64,000 bases of DNA from positions 1,488,001 through 1,552,000 of the forward strand of contig JAECYW010000005.1 of assembly GCA_023014335.1 (NCBI GenBank), written 5' to 3'. The notes below the pieces were generated by a model. The model saw nothing but the letters and a program-made list of their open reading frames with translations. It made no database searches and was not told the origin of the DNA. The stretch is from Galerina marginata (taxonomy: Eukaryota; Basidiomycota; Agaricomycetes; Agaricales; Galerinaceae). Shown in pieces: positions 1-12,416 of the stretch. The translations under genes and the position numbers were made by a program. Position 1 is the stretch's first letter. Each line of letters starts with the position of its first letter.

Positions 1-2298
1 TGTATTCCTATTTACCTCTGAGGAAAAAACCCTATAGAATATATCTATCTGCAAGTTTATTCTGTACAGAAAACAATGCGCAAGTTATTTTTTGAGCAAA
101 GCTTTCGTAGTTTTGCTGCGAGCGCTGACTTGCCTGTCACCGGTGTTCTAAATTAAGAAATTAGCCGAATGCGCACGTCAGATCAAAAGTTGAGGCGTTT
201 TTTGACTGCCACAGACTGCGATTCTTATTTTTTCAACGTGCATTCGTGTAGCCACAATTAAGCTCTACCTGTACATACAAAAATTATGGTGGTTTCAACG
301 TTTTTGCGATTTGTGGAAAATGAATGACCGAGTTCCCAGGCTGACCAGCTTCCTGATTACGTACAGTAATTGGGATAAGGTACAATCCCGAACTTCTTTA
401 GAACTTCCTTCACTGCCCTTACATAGATTGCGAGGTACCACGGCGGCCTTTTCGTCAATCAGAGGATCCGAAAATCGCTAGTGCATCCTGTGCTTGGCTC
501 AACGGACAACCTGGGTCCTGCCCTATTCCAGGCTTAAGCTTGTCCTTCATACCCATAATTATGAATAATATACAAGCGATGTTAGTGACTTTTGCAAACA
601 CTCGTCGCCATAAGTGCCAAGCTATTATTCGGCCAGATGATTAAAATTCGATATACAATCGCCGAGTTCATGGTATCACCGCAAGACTTTCATGGTGCTG
701 TGTCCGCCACATATGACGGAACACAGGGGAACGCTGGAATGCGGTGCAGTGTGGACTGAATAACCCGAAGTGGGAATCTGTCAAACTTAAAAATCCATTT
801 GGCGCTCGGGCGGCCACGTGGTTATCGGCTCCTAAATATATCCGAAATCATTGGTCCCAATGGTCAGCCTCAGCTCCTAAGTATAATCCGTCCACTCTTG
901 AGATATTGGCAACCAGATTAGCATTAACTGAACATCACGTCTGATCAGTGGATAACAGGAGAAGGCTTGGAACCGCAAAGGGACTACGAAACTTGAAAAG
1001 TATGTAGCATTGATGATCCGATGTAATGATTCTTGAAGGCAAAATCACAACTTCGGGCTACATAACTCTTCACTTAAAATTTCACTCCAGTATCTATATC
1101 CACCAAGTTCCTTACTGGACTGTAGGCTCTAGGTAACCTTTTTAAGTCATGAACGCATCTGGACTTTCCTGTTATTGAACTACGAGAAATGGGCAATGAG
1201 CGAGGGAGTTTCGCTATCTTGACTGACCATGAATGTAACTTTGGCACAGTTACGCATCGAAGACGGCTTTAGCTCTGTCAGGCCCAGAGTCATATATTCT
1301 CTCTCTAGAATTTGAGCCCGATGATTACTATGCTGGTTTACCAACGAGCACCATAGTTATTAGGCGCCTGCACTCTCTATATATAAGTCGGAGATTTCAG
1401 AAGGAGCGAAGAATTGGCGAAGAAAGCAGGTTTGGGGGGCCTGGCCTTTGCTTTGTAATAATTATTCAGATACTTCAGGAGCATTTGATAACAGTCGCCC
1501 AAACTCGATTACTTAGAGCCTGTATATTGTCGCGCTTTAGGAGGCGATCGCTCCGTCCACGCCCAGTCACCTCTAAATGCTGCCTTGAAGTTTCAATAAC
1601 GTAGACCACCGTGACCGTGATACTCCAGGCTTGAGATAGCGACCCTTCTTGTGAAATTTGTAGCATTGAACGTACACGTCCTACTCAAGTATGCAACCCA
1701 CTTCGTTGTGGTACGCGCAACGTCATGCAACTTGTTAACAACCGACTAAAAATAACCACCTCTATTCAAATTTCATGGAGACAGTAGTACCAGGAGACTG
1801 CGTATTCAGCCGAGATTCAATGAAAAACCATTCGGAACGAAGTCCCCTGGTTTCCAGAGTCCGTTTCGCAACAGTCGTCAACACCAGTTTCCATCGAAAT
1901 CCCACCCACGGCTCAAAGTTGCCTCAACATCAAAACAAACACCTCAAAATTGGTAAACCCCAGCCTTTGCATTTCCAAATCTATGCGGTGCGATATGAAT
2001 ACATAGTGATAACCCAGGCGATGATGAAAAATAATAAGGTAGGATGCGTGAATGCTGAATGGTCTTCTCTAATTCTGCCTCATGAAGCAACAGCTGAAAT
2101 CATTAAACCCAGAGCCAGCTTGATATGCTTCGCTTGGCCACCTCCACGGCCTCTTCGCCGCGAGCTTCAAGCTCGGCGATCAAAGCGCGTGCAGCAGTCG
2201 TACCCTGTCAAAGAAAAAAGTTAGCTTCAAGAGATATAACGAATGCGAAGGTCGATGAAACGTACAGACTAAATTTTTTGAGTCAGTAATCAAGTCAT
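1..2298. other. Gene-free stretch, nothing recognised
   Basis: Only short open frames without family resemblance or plausible splice partners occur here. The sequence is AT-rich with scattered stops on both strands. I see no terminal repeats, tRNA or protein-coding signal that I can support. Confidence 0.5.
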
Positions 2299-3167
2299 TC
2301 ATGACATTATATGACGACTCACTCGTTTGGCCTGCTTCTTGGCACCCTTTGCTTTCTTTGCCTTCTTTGCCTTCTTCGCACCACCAGCGGCACCTTTAGC
2401 AGCGCCTCCAGCGGCAGCACCTTTCGCAGCACCTCCAGCAGCAGCACCGGCAGCAGCACCGGCAGCGGCACCTCCAGCAGCAGCAGCAGCTCCACCGGCT
2501 CCTTGCGACACAGCGACGCAGTTACCGAAGCCAGCCGAAGACACAAATTGCTATGAAACTACTCAGATAATAATCTTTCTATTCAATGAAATCTATACAT
2601 ACGACAAGGCACTTGTTCTTGCTCGCTCCTCCGGTGCACTTAGTTCCGGCCGGGAGTGAAGCTACAAGAGGTTGCGATCCAACATTCGCTGGTTTCTGAA
2701 GTCAAGGAGAGGTATAAATGAAGGGAAACAGGGTGTCAGATTAAAAATTAAAAAAACCCACTGCGTCTCCATTTGTGGTAATGGTCATGGCCACAAATTT
2801 AGTGCCTGTCCCAGTAGCGTCAACTTTGGCGGTGAACTGTCGTGAACCGTCGGCTCCTCTAGGTTGACAAGCAATGAAACAATATAAGAAGGCAATACTG
2901 GCAGATACCTCTAAGAACGCACCCGTTAAAGTTGATTCCTGTGACATCGATCGCCCCAGCAGCACTGGCAGCAACCGCAGTGGAAGAGTCGATGGCAGAT
3001 TTGACGTTGACGCCAGCACCACAGGGATTCGCGGTATTGGGACGCTTAACGTCATTTCGTACCGGAGTTCCGGACACACCGAGAGCGGGTGCAACAGCGG
3101 CATGAGCATTAACTTGGAGAGAAAGAGCCAACAAGAGAGCAGCGGATGTCCAGACTTTGGGGAACAT
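2299..3167 (-). CDS. GEgh16/Gas1-like secreted protein (DUF3129) with Ala/Lys-rich tail
   Basis: Four exons (3167-2923, 2858-2762, 2695-2603, 2550-2299) join in frame to about 228 residues. The N-terminus is a hydrophobic signal peptide ending in an Ala-rich cleavage region (residues 1-22). The mature part carries the stretch PVRNDVKRPNTANPCG and later paired cysteines (TKCTGG, NKCLV, GNCV), which is the pattern of the GEgh16/Gas1-like family known from fungal infection structures and common in basidiomycete secretomes. The last exon is unusual: after GNCVAVSQ it becomes a run of Ala/Gly repeats and then a basic tail of KKA units (about residues 150-220). The start is the only ATG before the signal peptide. 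The family assignment is from remembered motifs; the function in basidiomycetes is not established. Confidence 0.75.
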
Positions 3168-6100
3168 ATTTGCAGATGAGATCTAGCTCGAGAGTAAGGA
3201 TCGACTTGGGTGGATGAGTTGGAGAAGACAACACGCGGTGTTGAACAATGAAAAAATGAAAGAGGGTAGAAGAAAAGAAAGGAACCGGTCCTGGGTGAGA
3301 CTAGTAGGCTGGGGAAAACCTGGGTGAAGAAAGAGGCTGGAGAAAGGAGGCATTTACGAATTCATTCTTGTTCTTATACTCGCCATTGTGCCTCGCCGCC
3401 TTTGTTCGCCTTTCGATCGTAGTGGGTCCACATGATCCAGAACAGCGGTAACTACACGACCAGTTGATCAATTTCGGCAAGCGACGGCAAAGTTCAAGTA
3501 CCCGTTACGTAAAACGTACGGTTACGTACCCATCGTATGAGATTTCAGAAATTTATACCCTTCTAGTTGGATGGAATTGAGATATGAAAAACAAAAGAGT
3601 TTGTGGGCTTTCTGTAGTCAAACTTTCAAGAAGGCTCGAACTCGACTGAAAGTGTCAAAATACCTAAAAATAACTTCCTTGCAATCTATAAATAGAGGCA
3701 TGGAGGGAGCCGGCAACTTGGGCAACGATGAGAAAATGCACATGGACGAGGATACCCAGGACCATGGAAACGGTACCCTTGTTCAAAGATCCCTCCATCG
3801 ATCCACCCCATGACCTCCGTAGATTGGTACGGACTTTCATTGGACATCAGAAGTGTGGATAATTTTGATTGGGTACTCGCTAGAGAATTTATTAATAGCC
3901 CTGAACATTACCATTCGTTGTATGTAAGAGGTTGTAAGCGCACTTGGTTTCGCACTCGAGAACAATTTCCAACGGCGTCAACCATTTTTGTTCTGTCGTC
4001 TGTAAATTTCTGGGAAGATTTTGTGCTCATAAAAACGGAATCCGGCAGTGTTGTTCACTGGGCCTTTACAGGCCTTTTGACGTAAAATTGGCCAGAAAAA
4101 AAAACGACTGAATGCATCGCAATCGACGGGGTTGAAATAAAAAAGTGAACGGGCGGGCCTTTTGAATACGTGTACGAGTACAAATACATGCTCTTCAAAT
4201 TCTACTAAATGATAAGGCTTACCAGGTCTCCAGAGATCAAGAGATGCATATGCATTCTCTGGACCGCGCTGGGTGAGTAAGCAGCAGGCCTGGGGATGTC
4301 GAGCGCACGGCGCCGTCGCTTTAGTTTGGACTGTAGATAAGATAAGATTAATTGATCACTCAATCGTATAATGTATTTCTTTATATTAAACTTTATTAAC
4401 AACAACTTGAATTGTCACCCATGCCTCCCCCAAAGTATACGAACGATGCATTTCTTAGTACGATGTTTTCAAGTAAGTATGTTTCGCTGCAAGCTTCCTT
4501 TGGACGGACCACCACAACGACTAAGCGTCCAATTCCCTTAATTTTTTCCAGAATACAAAACACACTTATATAACTTTTGAATCCTGCTAATCAGACAACC
4601 ACAATAAATGTCGCAAACGCAAAGTTATGTCCAGACTTGTCTGACTTTAATGTTCCTATTTCTTTCTTCGTCCGAGTCCCCTCAGGTTTGAGCTTTATAT
4701 AAAACCTCTAGTATTTCGATTTAAGTGACAAAGACCACTTAACAATTTATTACCTGCACCATTCAAAGGTCTGTGCAGGTGAAAGCTTTTTTAATCCAAT
4801 AAAATATCTGGTTGCCACCACTAATTTAAATTGCCAGACCTTCTGAGTCACCCAACGACTAAAAGCAAACATTATTTAAACTTTGCTTGCCATGAATCCT
4901 GCCTCTGGTTTAAAAATCCGAAAAAGATGGAATTCGGTTGGACCAGACCGCTGAGGCCTTAACAACAGTCGAATGCGGCGGAAAGTAAGTAAACTAGTAA
5001 CAATTGAGTCGAAGTCCCATGAATTCCCACGCCCTTTCTCGCCTCACGCACGATTGAGTGTCCATGGAACGCAAGAGCGTTCAAGCTGCTCATAATCTAG
5101 TCGTGTGCTTAACGTGCTACTTTGAATGAGGCATGAACCTCGCCCTATTCCTTTATTTACGAATCAAGACCAAACGTTGCCGAGACAGAACGGTGTCATA
5201 GTGCCAGATTGGATTCGATGTGTTGCAAGATCAGGCGGCGTGTACCGGAAATGCGTCGAAAGTGGTTCAAAGTATACCAGTGTCCGGAATTGCCTGAATG
5301 CCCGAAAACTGCTTACCCCTTGCGTTAGTAGGCAATCCGTTGTTGGTACTTATTTTTGTTCCCAAAGTTGGCGACCAGTTACGCAGTCGGCAGGACATAC
5401 CGCTTACATTCGAAAATGGCACTCTATGCTCCACGGGTCACAGTGGTGATAGAGAAAACCTGCATTGGAAGCGCAAGTGTCCCTCTTTCCCAGTTGTCAG
5501 GTAAGTTGGTTCACTAACATATTGAGTTTCCAGAGAATCTTGCCTTCACGGCCCCAAGCCCGAAAGAAACAGAGTTACCTAGACTAGAGCCTGAGAGCCA
5601 GTGTCTCACACCGAGTGAGTGAGTCCGAGTGCTCAGTGGCGGTCTTATGCCCAGGCTGAATTAGACAACAGCTGTAGACACTTCGTACTGCAAACCTCGA
5701 GGCTAGACCATCTCTAGGTTAAACACTATCCTGAAAGGAGCTCCCTTCTTGCAACTTGTGAGTCAAGGTTATAGGGACCAACTACGCTGGTACTCACAAG
5801 GTTTGAAGAAGTTGATTTTTCGTCCGAGGTCTCGAGGGTCTTCCTTGCAGAAGCAGGAGCGCAAAATCATAGTTCGTTAGATAACGTAGGTGTCGTTTGC
5901 GTCTTATCTGAATTCAGGCAGCTAACTCTCATGAGTAAGGAAAAGTGAGTCGCTGAGTCAACCAGGAAGACCATACAGTAGACTGTCCCCAAACTGTCCC
6001 AGCTCTATGAAAACGTTTAACGATAATTCATGACTCATATTAGTGGCTAAGTGAACTTTCCTCGAAGTTCACCAGACTCACCTGATTCGTGCGCATCCTG

Positions 6101-6562
6101 GCTGCAGCAGTCACCTTTGGTTCCTTCATAATTTTCTTCCTTTCTGAACAGGGCAACTTCTTGTGACAACCAATTCGCTACAAGAGTCAGTTTTCTATTA
6201 CCGCTACCTTCAGTCTCTACGACCCGAATATTCTCCAAGCAGGGCATACACGTCAGTCCAACTGAAAACCTAGAAAAGTCTCGCTTACAAATAGGTGCGC
6301 TTCTGTTCATTTATGTGTAAATTTTATCTTCCGGCACCACTTGTTAGGTCTGCCGTTCTTTATTGGAGTTCGGAAGGTGACATCAAATGATGAGAGCGAT
6401 AACGCTTCTTTCCAGGTCGCCGTGCGCAGGAACAGGATTTCTTTACTTCTCCACGTGATTTCTCTTCTGAAAAGACAAATTGAAATTACCTTTCAACCAT
6501 CGATATCGCCATATGTCCGACGAATTAATTTCAAGACTAGTACTTTCTCACCTCCCAAGTCG
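3168..6562. other. Intergenic stretch, no supported gene
   Basis: About 3.4 kb between the GEgh16-like and F-box genes. The region just upstream of 3167 (3180-3360) is purine-rich and probably belongs to that gene's promoter. A tiny spliceable frame starts at 4422 (MPPPKYTNDAF, donor gtaagt) but ends after a few residues in the next exon, so I do not call it. No repeats or RNA genes were seen. Confidence 0.4.
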
Positions 6563-7466
6563 ATGTCGACCACAGGTTCATTCCCCCTCAATGAGCTGCC
6601 CGTCGAGCTTCAGCGCGAAATTTTTGTGGTGGCTGCAAAGGTCAACCAGAACAGCGCACTCCAGCTTGCGCGTGTTGCAAAGCGAATACATTCATGGTGA
6701 GATCATTACCAACTTTGTTCTGTCCTCAAATCTGATTTTTTGCCCAAATTCCAGGGTCCAGCCACTCATCTATGAGATGGTGACGCTGGGCTCAGACGAC
6801 ACCGAACTTTTTTTAAAGACGATGAACTCAATATCGTCCGAGTTTTTTGGTATATACGTCAAGAAACTTTGCTTGTCAGTGTCGGTCAGCGCCAGGAACG
6901 CTGCGCGGATCCTCACCGTCTGCACTGGCGTAATCGATCTCGCCTTTTGGGTTGACTATCTAGGAATGTTTCCGAACAGGTCAATACTGCCGTTGATTTC
7001 TCCACTCCCCCTCAGCCGGCTTTCAATGGAATACAATCACTTTCTCTCTCTATTTCCAGAGCCGCAAACGCGACACCCATGGTGTGATACTCTTACTCAC
7101 CTCGACATCATCTTTTGGACCCATGAGACTGCGCCAGCGGTCCCCCACCTCGACAAATTATCTCAGTTGACCCACTTGGCCCTTCGGCTTCGCCATAACC
7201 AGCCCGACGAGGATTCGTTGCTTGCAATCGTCTCGGCTTGTAGGCGCCTCAAAGTCCTGGTTATTTTTGACGACACGGAAGCAGAAGAGACGGCATGGCC
7301 GGCAGATCCTAGGGTAATTTACATGCCCTACCCACAAAACATCGTGGGCGAGTGGGAAGCTCAAGCAAATTGGGACCTTGATAATATTTGGTCAAGGGCG
7401 GAAGATTTAGTGCGGAGGCATATAGCCGAACGTGAACGTTTGTATTTTTTCCGTTTCTCCCGATGA
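6563..7466 (+). CDS. F-box-like protein, small (about 281 aa)
   Basis: Two exons, 6563-6696 and 6755-7466, joined at a TG|G tryptophan codon through a 58-nt GT-AG intron. The N-terminus reads FPLNELPVELQREIFVVAA, which matches the F-box core LPxEL...IF as seen in the large agaric F-box families. Later text such as LTHLALRL and RRLKVLVIF looks like degenerate leucine-rich segments. These proteins usually connect substrates to Skp1-Cullin ubiquitin ligases, but the substrate cannot be inferred. An upstream in-frame ATG exists at 6341; I chose 6563 because it lies directly before the F-box and fits related proteins. Confidence 0.7.
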
Positions 7467-8426
7467 TGGTTAATCAGGACTGATCATTCAGACTGGACAG
7501 GATCTACTTCTGCCGCATGATGCAATTTGTCAAACCCCGCGGCTCTATTTCAGATAATTGTGAGTTGAATATAGATCAGAGTGGTCTGTGGATGAAATAC
7601 CCGCTCATTCGTCATCGTTTTCTCTTCTTTAATGAAAACCACTCATCGTCAAAGTCAGGGATCGAGCAACGGGCCGAGTCCCGCGTCATGATTACGTCAG
7701 TGCTTGTACCTCAAGAAAGCTTCATTATCCGTAAAATAACCACCAACTTGGCGCTCGTCGCAATCACCGATGTTGCGGCGCATCCTGGTGTATTATGAAC
7801 AGACACGCTTTCTGGATGGAAGCCATGAATTGAAAGTACCCGCATTTCGCCGACCCACGCCGAACGAGCCTGAGATACTGAAATACACGTGTGAGTGAAC
7901 AACAGAAGGATGTTGTCCTGGAAGGGGATTTTCTGAATATCTGATATTCAAAAAATTGTATTAGGCATGAATATGCATCAACAATATGTTGATGTTATCC
8001 TCGTATGTGTGACAATCAAGATAAAAAGTTACACCCGCCTGCGCGCGTAAAACGTCCTTTTCCTTGGTGTTCACCGATTGTCGGTCCTCACATTCCTAAA
8101 GTGAGGGGGTAAAGTCATCTCGTCTGTGAATAGTCCTCGGGGAGACCACGCGATGTTTGCCCTGGGGAAATGATTTGAATTTCGAATGCACGTCTGCCTG
8201 GACTTCAATTGCCTCGAGTTCAGAAGTGGCCGTCTTCTCTGTCTGTTCACCGGTCTACTGGGACTTGTTCTCTGTGGTTCTTTCCTGGGATCAACGGAGG
8301 CGGAGTAGATCAAAGCTGATCACTGCATACGCGAACAGCCGCGACGAAAGTATATTTTCAGGTGGAAGTCTAATCCGTTGGAAAAGCGACTATCAGCCGT
8401 CGATTCCCGAGATCTGACAGCGATAG
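7467..8426. other. Intergenic stretch
   Basis: About 960 bp between the plus-strand F-box gene and the convergent lipase gene. It should hold both 3' ends. Short open frames in it have no recognisable content. Confidence 0.4.
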
Positions 8427-9814
8427 TTATGCCGCGTGCAACGACGAGCGCAAATTTCTCGAGCTTTGGGGATTCTCGCTGCCCGTCTTGTAGTGCTTCA
8501 TCAAAATGGCCATGTAACGATCCTCCCAACCATCAACCTTTGGCTTTGCTCTGTCTAACCAGTTAATGCGACGGGCGAACTTCTCCAGGTCGCGCCCGTT
8601 GTAATAGTTATGACCACCCTTGGGAAATAAAAAGGCAATATCCTGGCTTTCGTTATTTGATATGACCCGGAATAATGCATGCTCCGACTCAGTTGGTGGG
8701 GTGTGGTAGATTTTCCCACCAGTCGTGTACAAAGGTTCCAGGCAAAAGTGACGGTATCCAAACCGAGCAGGTGGCAGGGCAGGTACACCTATAAAGCTAA
8801 TCGATTATTAAAGTTACGCCGAGATTGTGCATTGGATGACGTACCATCATTGTATCCTTTCACTGAATATTCTTTGAAAGAAATGTCGCCCTCTTTTTTA
8901 CGAAATGAGGCGACCAAATCACGAAAATATTCAACGAGGCTCGCATCGCCAGTTCTCGGGGACCCAAAAACGGCAATTTTCAACCGTATGTTAGATGGCA
9001 AGTCGTCGCTTGCAAGTAGGTCGATACAGAGCAAGTAAGCTATGCTTCCGCCCATGCTGTGCCCAGTTAATATTAGTTCAAGGGGAGAATGCATGGCGAT
9101 TCCTTTAAGAATCGCAGTGAGAACTTGAGGTTTAATGCCTTGGTACAATTCCCAGAACCCAGTGTGTACAGAACCTCGGCCAGAAGGATGCGGACGTCTC
9201 AATACGCGTAGGTCTTGGAGGGCGTGTTGCATTGACGATGACCCTGATACTGACACGAGAAGTTGTCCCGCGGACGGACGGTAGACAACGTAGACGGGTA
9301 GGTCGGCAAAGCTGCCCCGAAATGAATCGACCAAAACAGCATCGCTGAGAGCATCGTAGTGTTCCAGAGGATATCCCGGTTGGCTCAAGGTAGCAAAATT
9401 CTCGAGAAGGAAATCAATGGGAATAGCGCTATATGTGGCTTCCGCGAATTGTCCTTTGAATTCAGTTTGGTTTGATGAACTAGGCAAGTGGGTGATAACG
9501 AAGGCCGACTCACCTAATTCTGCGAGCTCTTGGTATAGATTTTCAGATGCAAGGTCTGAATCCGTGAGAGTGTGCTGGGAATATGTTGCGACGAGTTTTG
9601 ATATCCACCTGAAGTTTTCGAGTTTTTCCGAAGCATACATTTCGCGTTGTTCTTCTGTCAGAACGTAGGACTTTGAGGAGAACATATTTACTACCCTCAA
9701 GTTGGTATTATCTAGGATCCTGACGGGAGACCTGTAAAAAGAGGTGCGCAAAGCGACGATTCGAGATATTTCCCTGTCAACTGAGAATGTCAAATTGGCA
9801 ACCTGCATGTCCAA
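8427..9814 (-). CDS. Class 3 (Rhizopus/Thermomyces-type) alpha/beta-hydrolase lipase
   Basis: Exons 9814-8845 and 8788-8427 join at a G|GT glycine codon to give about 443 residues. The nucleophile elbow is GHSMGGS, followed at family-typical spacing by FGSPRTGD, the segment holding the catalytic Asp. After the splice comes DGVPALPP...GYRH, the class 3 signature before the catalytic histidine. The histidine itself is not certain; SEHALF and GGHNYYNG are both candidates. It lacks a clear signal peptide, so an intracellular lipase is more likely than a secreted one, unless a small 5' exon was missed (an ATG lies at 9828 on the minus strand near a possible donor). It is divergent from the CBS-domain gene, with 267 bp between start codons. 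Confidence 0.8.
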
Positions 9815-10081
9815 TTACGGAGGCATGCCGAAGAAAGACCGCCAGTCCTCTCACCTCCTTCAATCCGAAACAGAGCCTTGAAGTTGAGACTGTCAAGTCA
9901 AAGAAGAAAGCAGTAAGAAATTCACAGAAATCCGCCCAGAATAATGGTTGATGGTCACGTTGTGCTTCGGAGCCATTGGCATTTGTGCTCCAGATCCTGG
10001 ATCCCGACCTCCATGACCCTTTTCCGGCTGTACCGATAGGAGAGACTCAGTCAAGCACGATTCAACAGAGGGTAGTAATCT
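9815..10081. promoter_or_regulatory. Shared bidirectional promoter region
   Basis: The lipase (minus) and CBS-domain (plus) start codons are 267 bp apart, so both promoters must lie here. No clear TATA box is visible in either direction. Confidence 0.4.
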
Positions 10082-12019
10082 ATGTCCAATAACAAGAGAC
10101 TTTCGCAGTCTTTGACTGGGGGTCGGAAGGAAGCAAGTTATGTCGTTCAACCGATAGAAGGGGAGATAGAGGAATGGGTGACGACATGGAGGACTGTTTT
10201 TGCAAGAGGTGCTTTTCTTCGCAAGAGTTTATCGAGGATTGCTCATTTTACTGTTTTTGCGCCCGCAGACCTCATTGATTCGCGTGTTGTGCCAATTGAT
10301 GCAGAAACAACTGTCGAAGATGCCTGCGAGGTATGTAATCTAGCTGTCATCTTATAACCCCATTGCCTTATCTATTCTTTTATGTAGCTCCTATTGACAG
10401 AGGATATACCTTGCCTAGCTGTCAGAGCTCGACCATCCGAACCCAGTTCTGGAGAGCCTTATCATGGATTATTCGATGTATGATAATGGACTTGCTTCGA
10501 GCGTGTTCAGTTACTGAGTACCTTATCAGTTTGCCGACGTGAATGCTTTCCTGACGTTAGCTGCTACAAGCCATACCTTCCAGCCGGAATATCTCCGTGG
10601 CAATCCTCGCGTCAATGACATTGTCAGTGCAGCCAAGGCTGGTCGTGTGCCCGTGCATCTCGTTAGCAGTAAGTTCGTCTCTGTCGCATCCATCAGGACT
10701 ATCCTGAACCGCTCTTTCTTAGATTTGTCTGAAAAGAACCGAATTGAAATATTGCCTCATAATGCCACATTGATTTCTTTACTGGAGGTATTCTCGCGTG
10801 GAACTCATAGGTGTATGTCATTTCGATCCATCCACGTATCCAAATCACTCAACTCTTACCCCTTGATTTTCAGGTCTTATTCAGTCTTCCGTCAATCCTA
10901 GAGAATTTATTGGAATGGTCTCCGATCGCCGTCTTCTCTCTTGGTTCGACTTGTATGCTCACGAAACGCCGTCTTTCCACAAATACCTATCTAATCCCAT
11001 TCAGTCTCTCTCACTTCCATCTTTCAACCTGAACGCCGCAGTCGTTGCAGCCACGTCTTCTGCAACCATCCTAGATGCTATGAAATTGATGAGCGAGCAA
11101 GGAGTCAGCAGCATCGCCGTAGTGGATGAGAATACTGGGAGTTTGTTGAGTGCCGTTAGCGTTACGGATATCGGAAAGGTGTCCTCGTTCCTCTTTTTAC
11201 TTTTTGTGGATACTTACTCCATTCTATACAGATAGTGGTCCCGTCTCAGAGCAACCAAATCTTGGCCACCCCTCTTCACCATTTCATTGCACATATCAAG
11301 GTAACCGAATTACTTAATTGTAAATGATAGTACCTCAACTAGAATCTTGAAAGGAGTCCGATGGTTCTACAGATGGTGCTGATAAATACCCAGGTCTGAC
11401 ATTCATCGTCTCCCTGCTTGCGCAGCTATTTCCGTTTCTCACTATCGTTTCAGTTTACTCTGTTTTTCCATCCAGCCTATTGTCATATACAATAGACAAG
11501 CTACTTGCAAGTAAGTTTCAATACCCACAAAGTATGTTACACCACCCTAATTTCGCAAATTTTAGCCAACGCCCATCGTGTATTCGTAACTAAAGAATCT
11601 GGGCCTGCTTCCCCGACCTTATCATCAACATTTCAAAGCAACTTGACAGGCATTGTATCGATTGTAGATAGTAAGTCTGTTCCACTTCAACTTTACCTTC
11701 CCAATTGGTGTTAACGACTTGTTGTTCCATAGTTTTGTCCCTCTTCGCACGCTCGGCCAAAATACCCAATGTTGATCCAACACAGATGCAACGCCATCGG
11801 CGTGCCTCTTCTACGTCCTCGTCTGTCTCTGATAGAGACTTTTTCAATCGCTCGAGGTCAAGTAGCAGGACCAGCGTCAGACAGAGTCCGAACGTCATTG
11901 CCTCCAGCCCATCCGGAATATCCATCATTGGGAGTCCGGTGGTAATCCCAGTTTTGGACCTTGGTTTGCAGAGAAAAGATAGTCGAAGAAGCGTGCACAA
12001 GAAGGATTCGATTGGGTGA
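10082..12019 (+). CDS. CBS-domain protein, Sds23/Moc1-like
   Basis: A gene of at least nine exons. Verified junctions include 10330/10388, 10477/10530, 10668/10723 and a strong gtatgt donor at 10813. Translated pieces show CBS-type segments: VEDACE|LLLTEDIPCLAV, EFIGMVSDRRLLSW, ILDAMKLMSEQGVSSIAVVD, and IDKLLATNAHRVFVTK followed by GIVSIVDILSLFA. Four such units are the layout of Sds23/Moc1, a regulator that inhibits PP2A-type phosphatases and acts in cell-cycle and stress control in yeasts. The C-terminus is Ser/Arg-rich and unstructured (RRASSTSSS), as in fungal homologues. Alternatives are another four-CBS protein of unknown role. The assignment to Sds23 is by architecture and remembered sequence, not by search. 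Confidence 0.65.
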
Positions 12020-12416
12020 AATCAATACACGGTGACTGTTTTCAAGCCTCATGTTTTTTGTATGTCTTTTTAGATTGTATTATTGCTTTCCCAGTCATAT
12101 GTGTAGCCTTTTACTCGTTGTTTTCTATGAATATGGACATGCATAACTAGAATGTAGCAATTCCAATAACATCTCAGTAGTTTTATGTTCCCAGCTGATC
12201 AAACGATATTCTAAGTGCTATTGGCTGTTAACTTGAGCCGATCTCAAAATTTCACGGCCGATGCTCCGACGCTCCTTGTAACCCTTTTCCATCGAGTCAT
12301 GGCTATAACTAGTCTACGGCTCAGTTTCTCTTACTGCTTGTCCTGATCTTACCTTTTCCCGTTCTTTGTATATTCCCCTGATTCCCCAGCACAGTCACCT
12401 CGCAAGACCATAGACT
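12020..12416. other. Intergenic: tail of CBS gene and promoter of cystathionine gamma-synthase
   Basis: About 400 bp, AT-rich at first, then pyrimidine-rich before the ATG at 12417 (ctcttactgcttgtcctgatcttac), typical of fungal promoters. No other feature seen. Confidence 0.35.

Noticed and set aside
2311..2659. Plus-strand Ala/Pro and Ser/Thr-rich frames
   Set aside because: They are antisense readings of the Ala-rich tail of the GEgh16-like gene.
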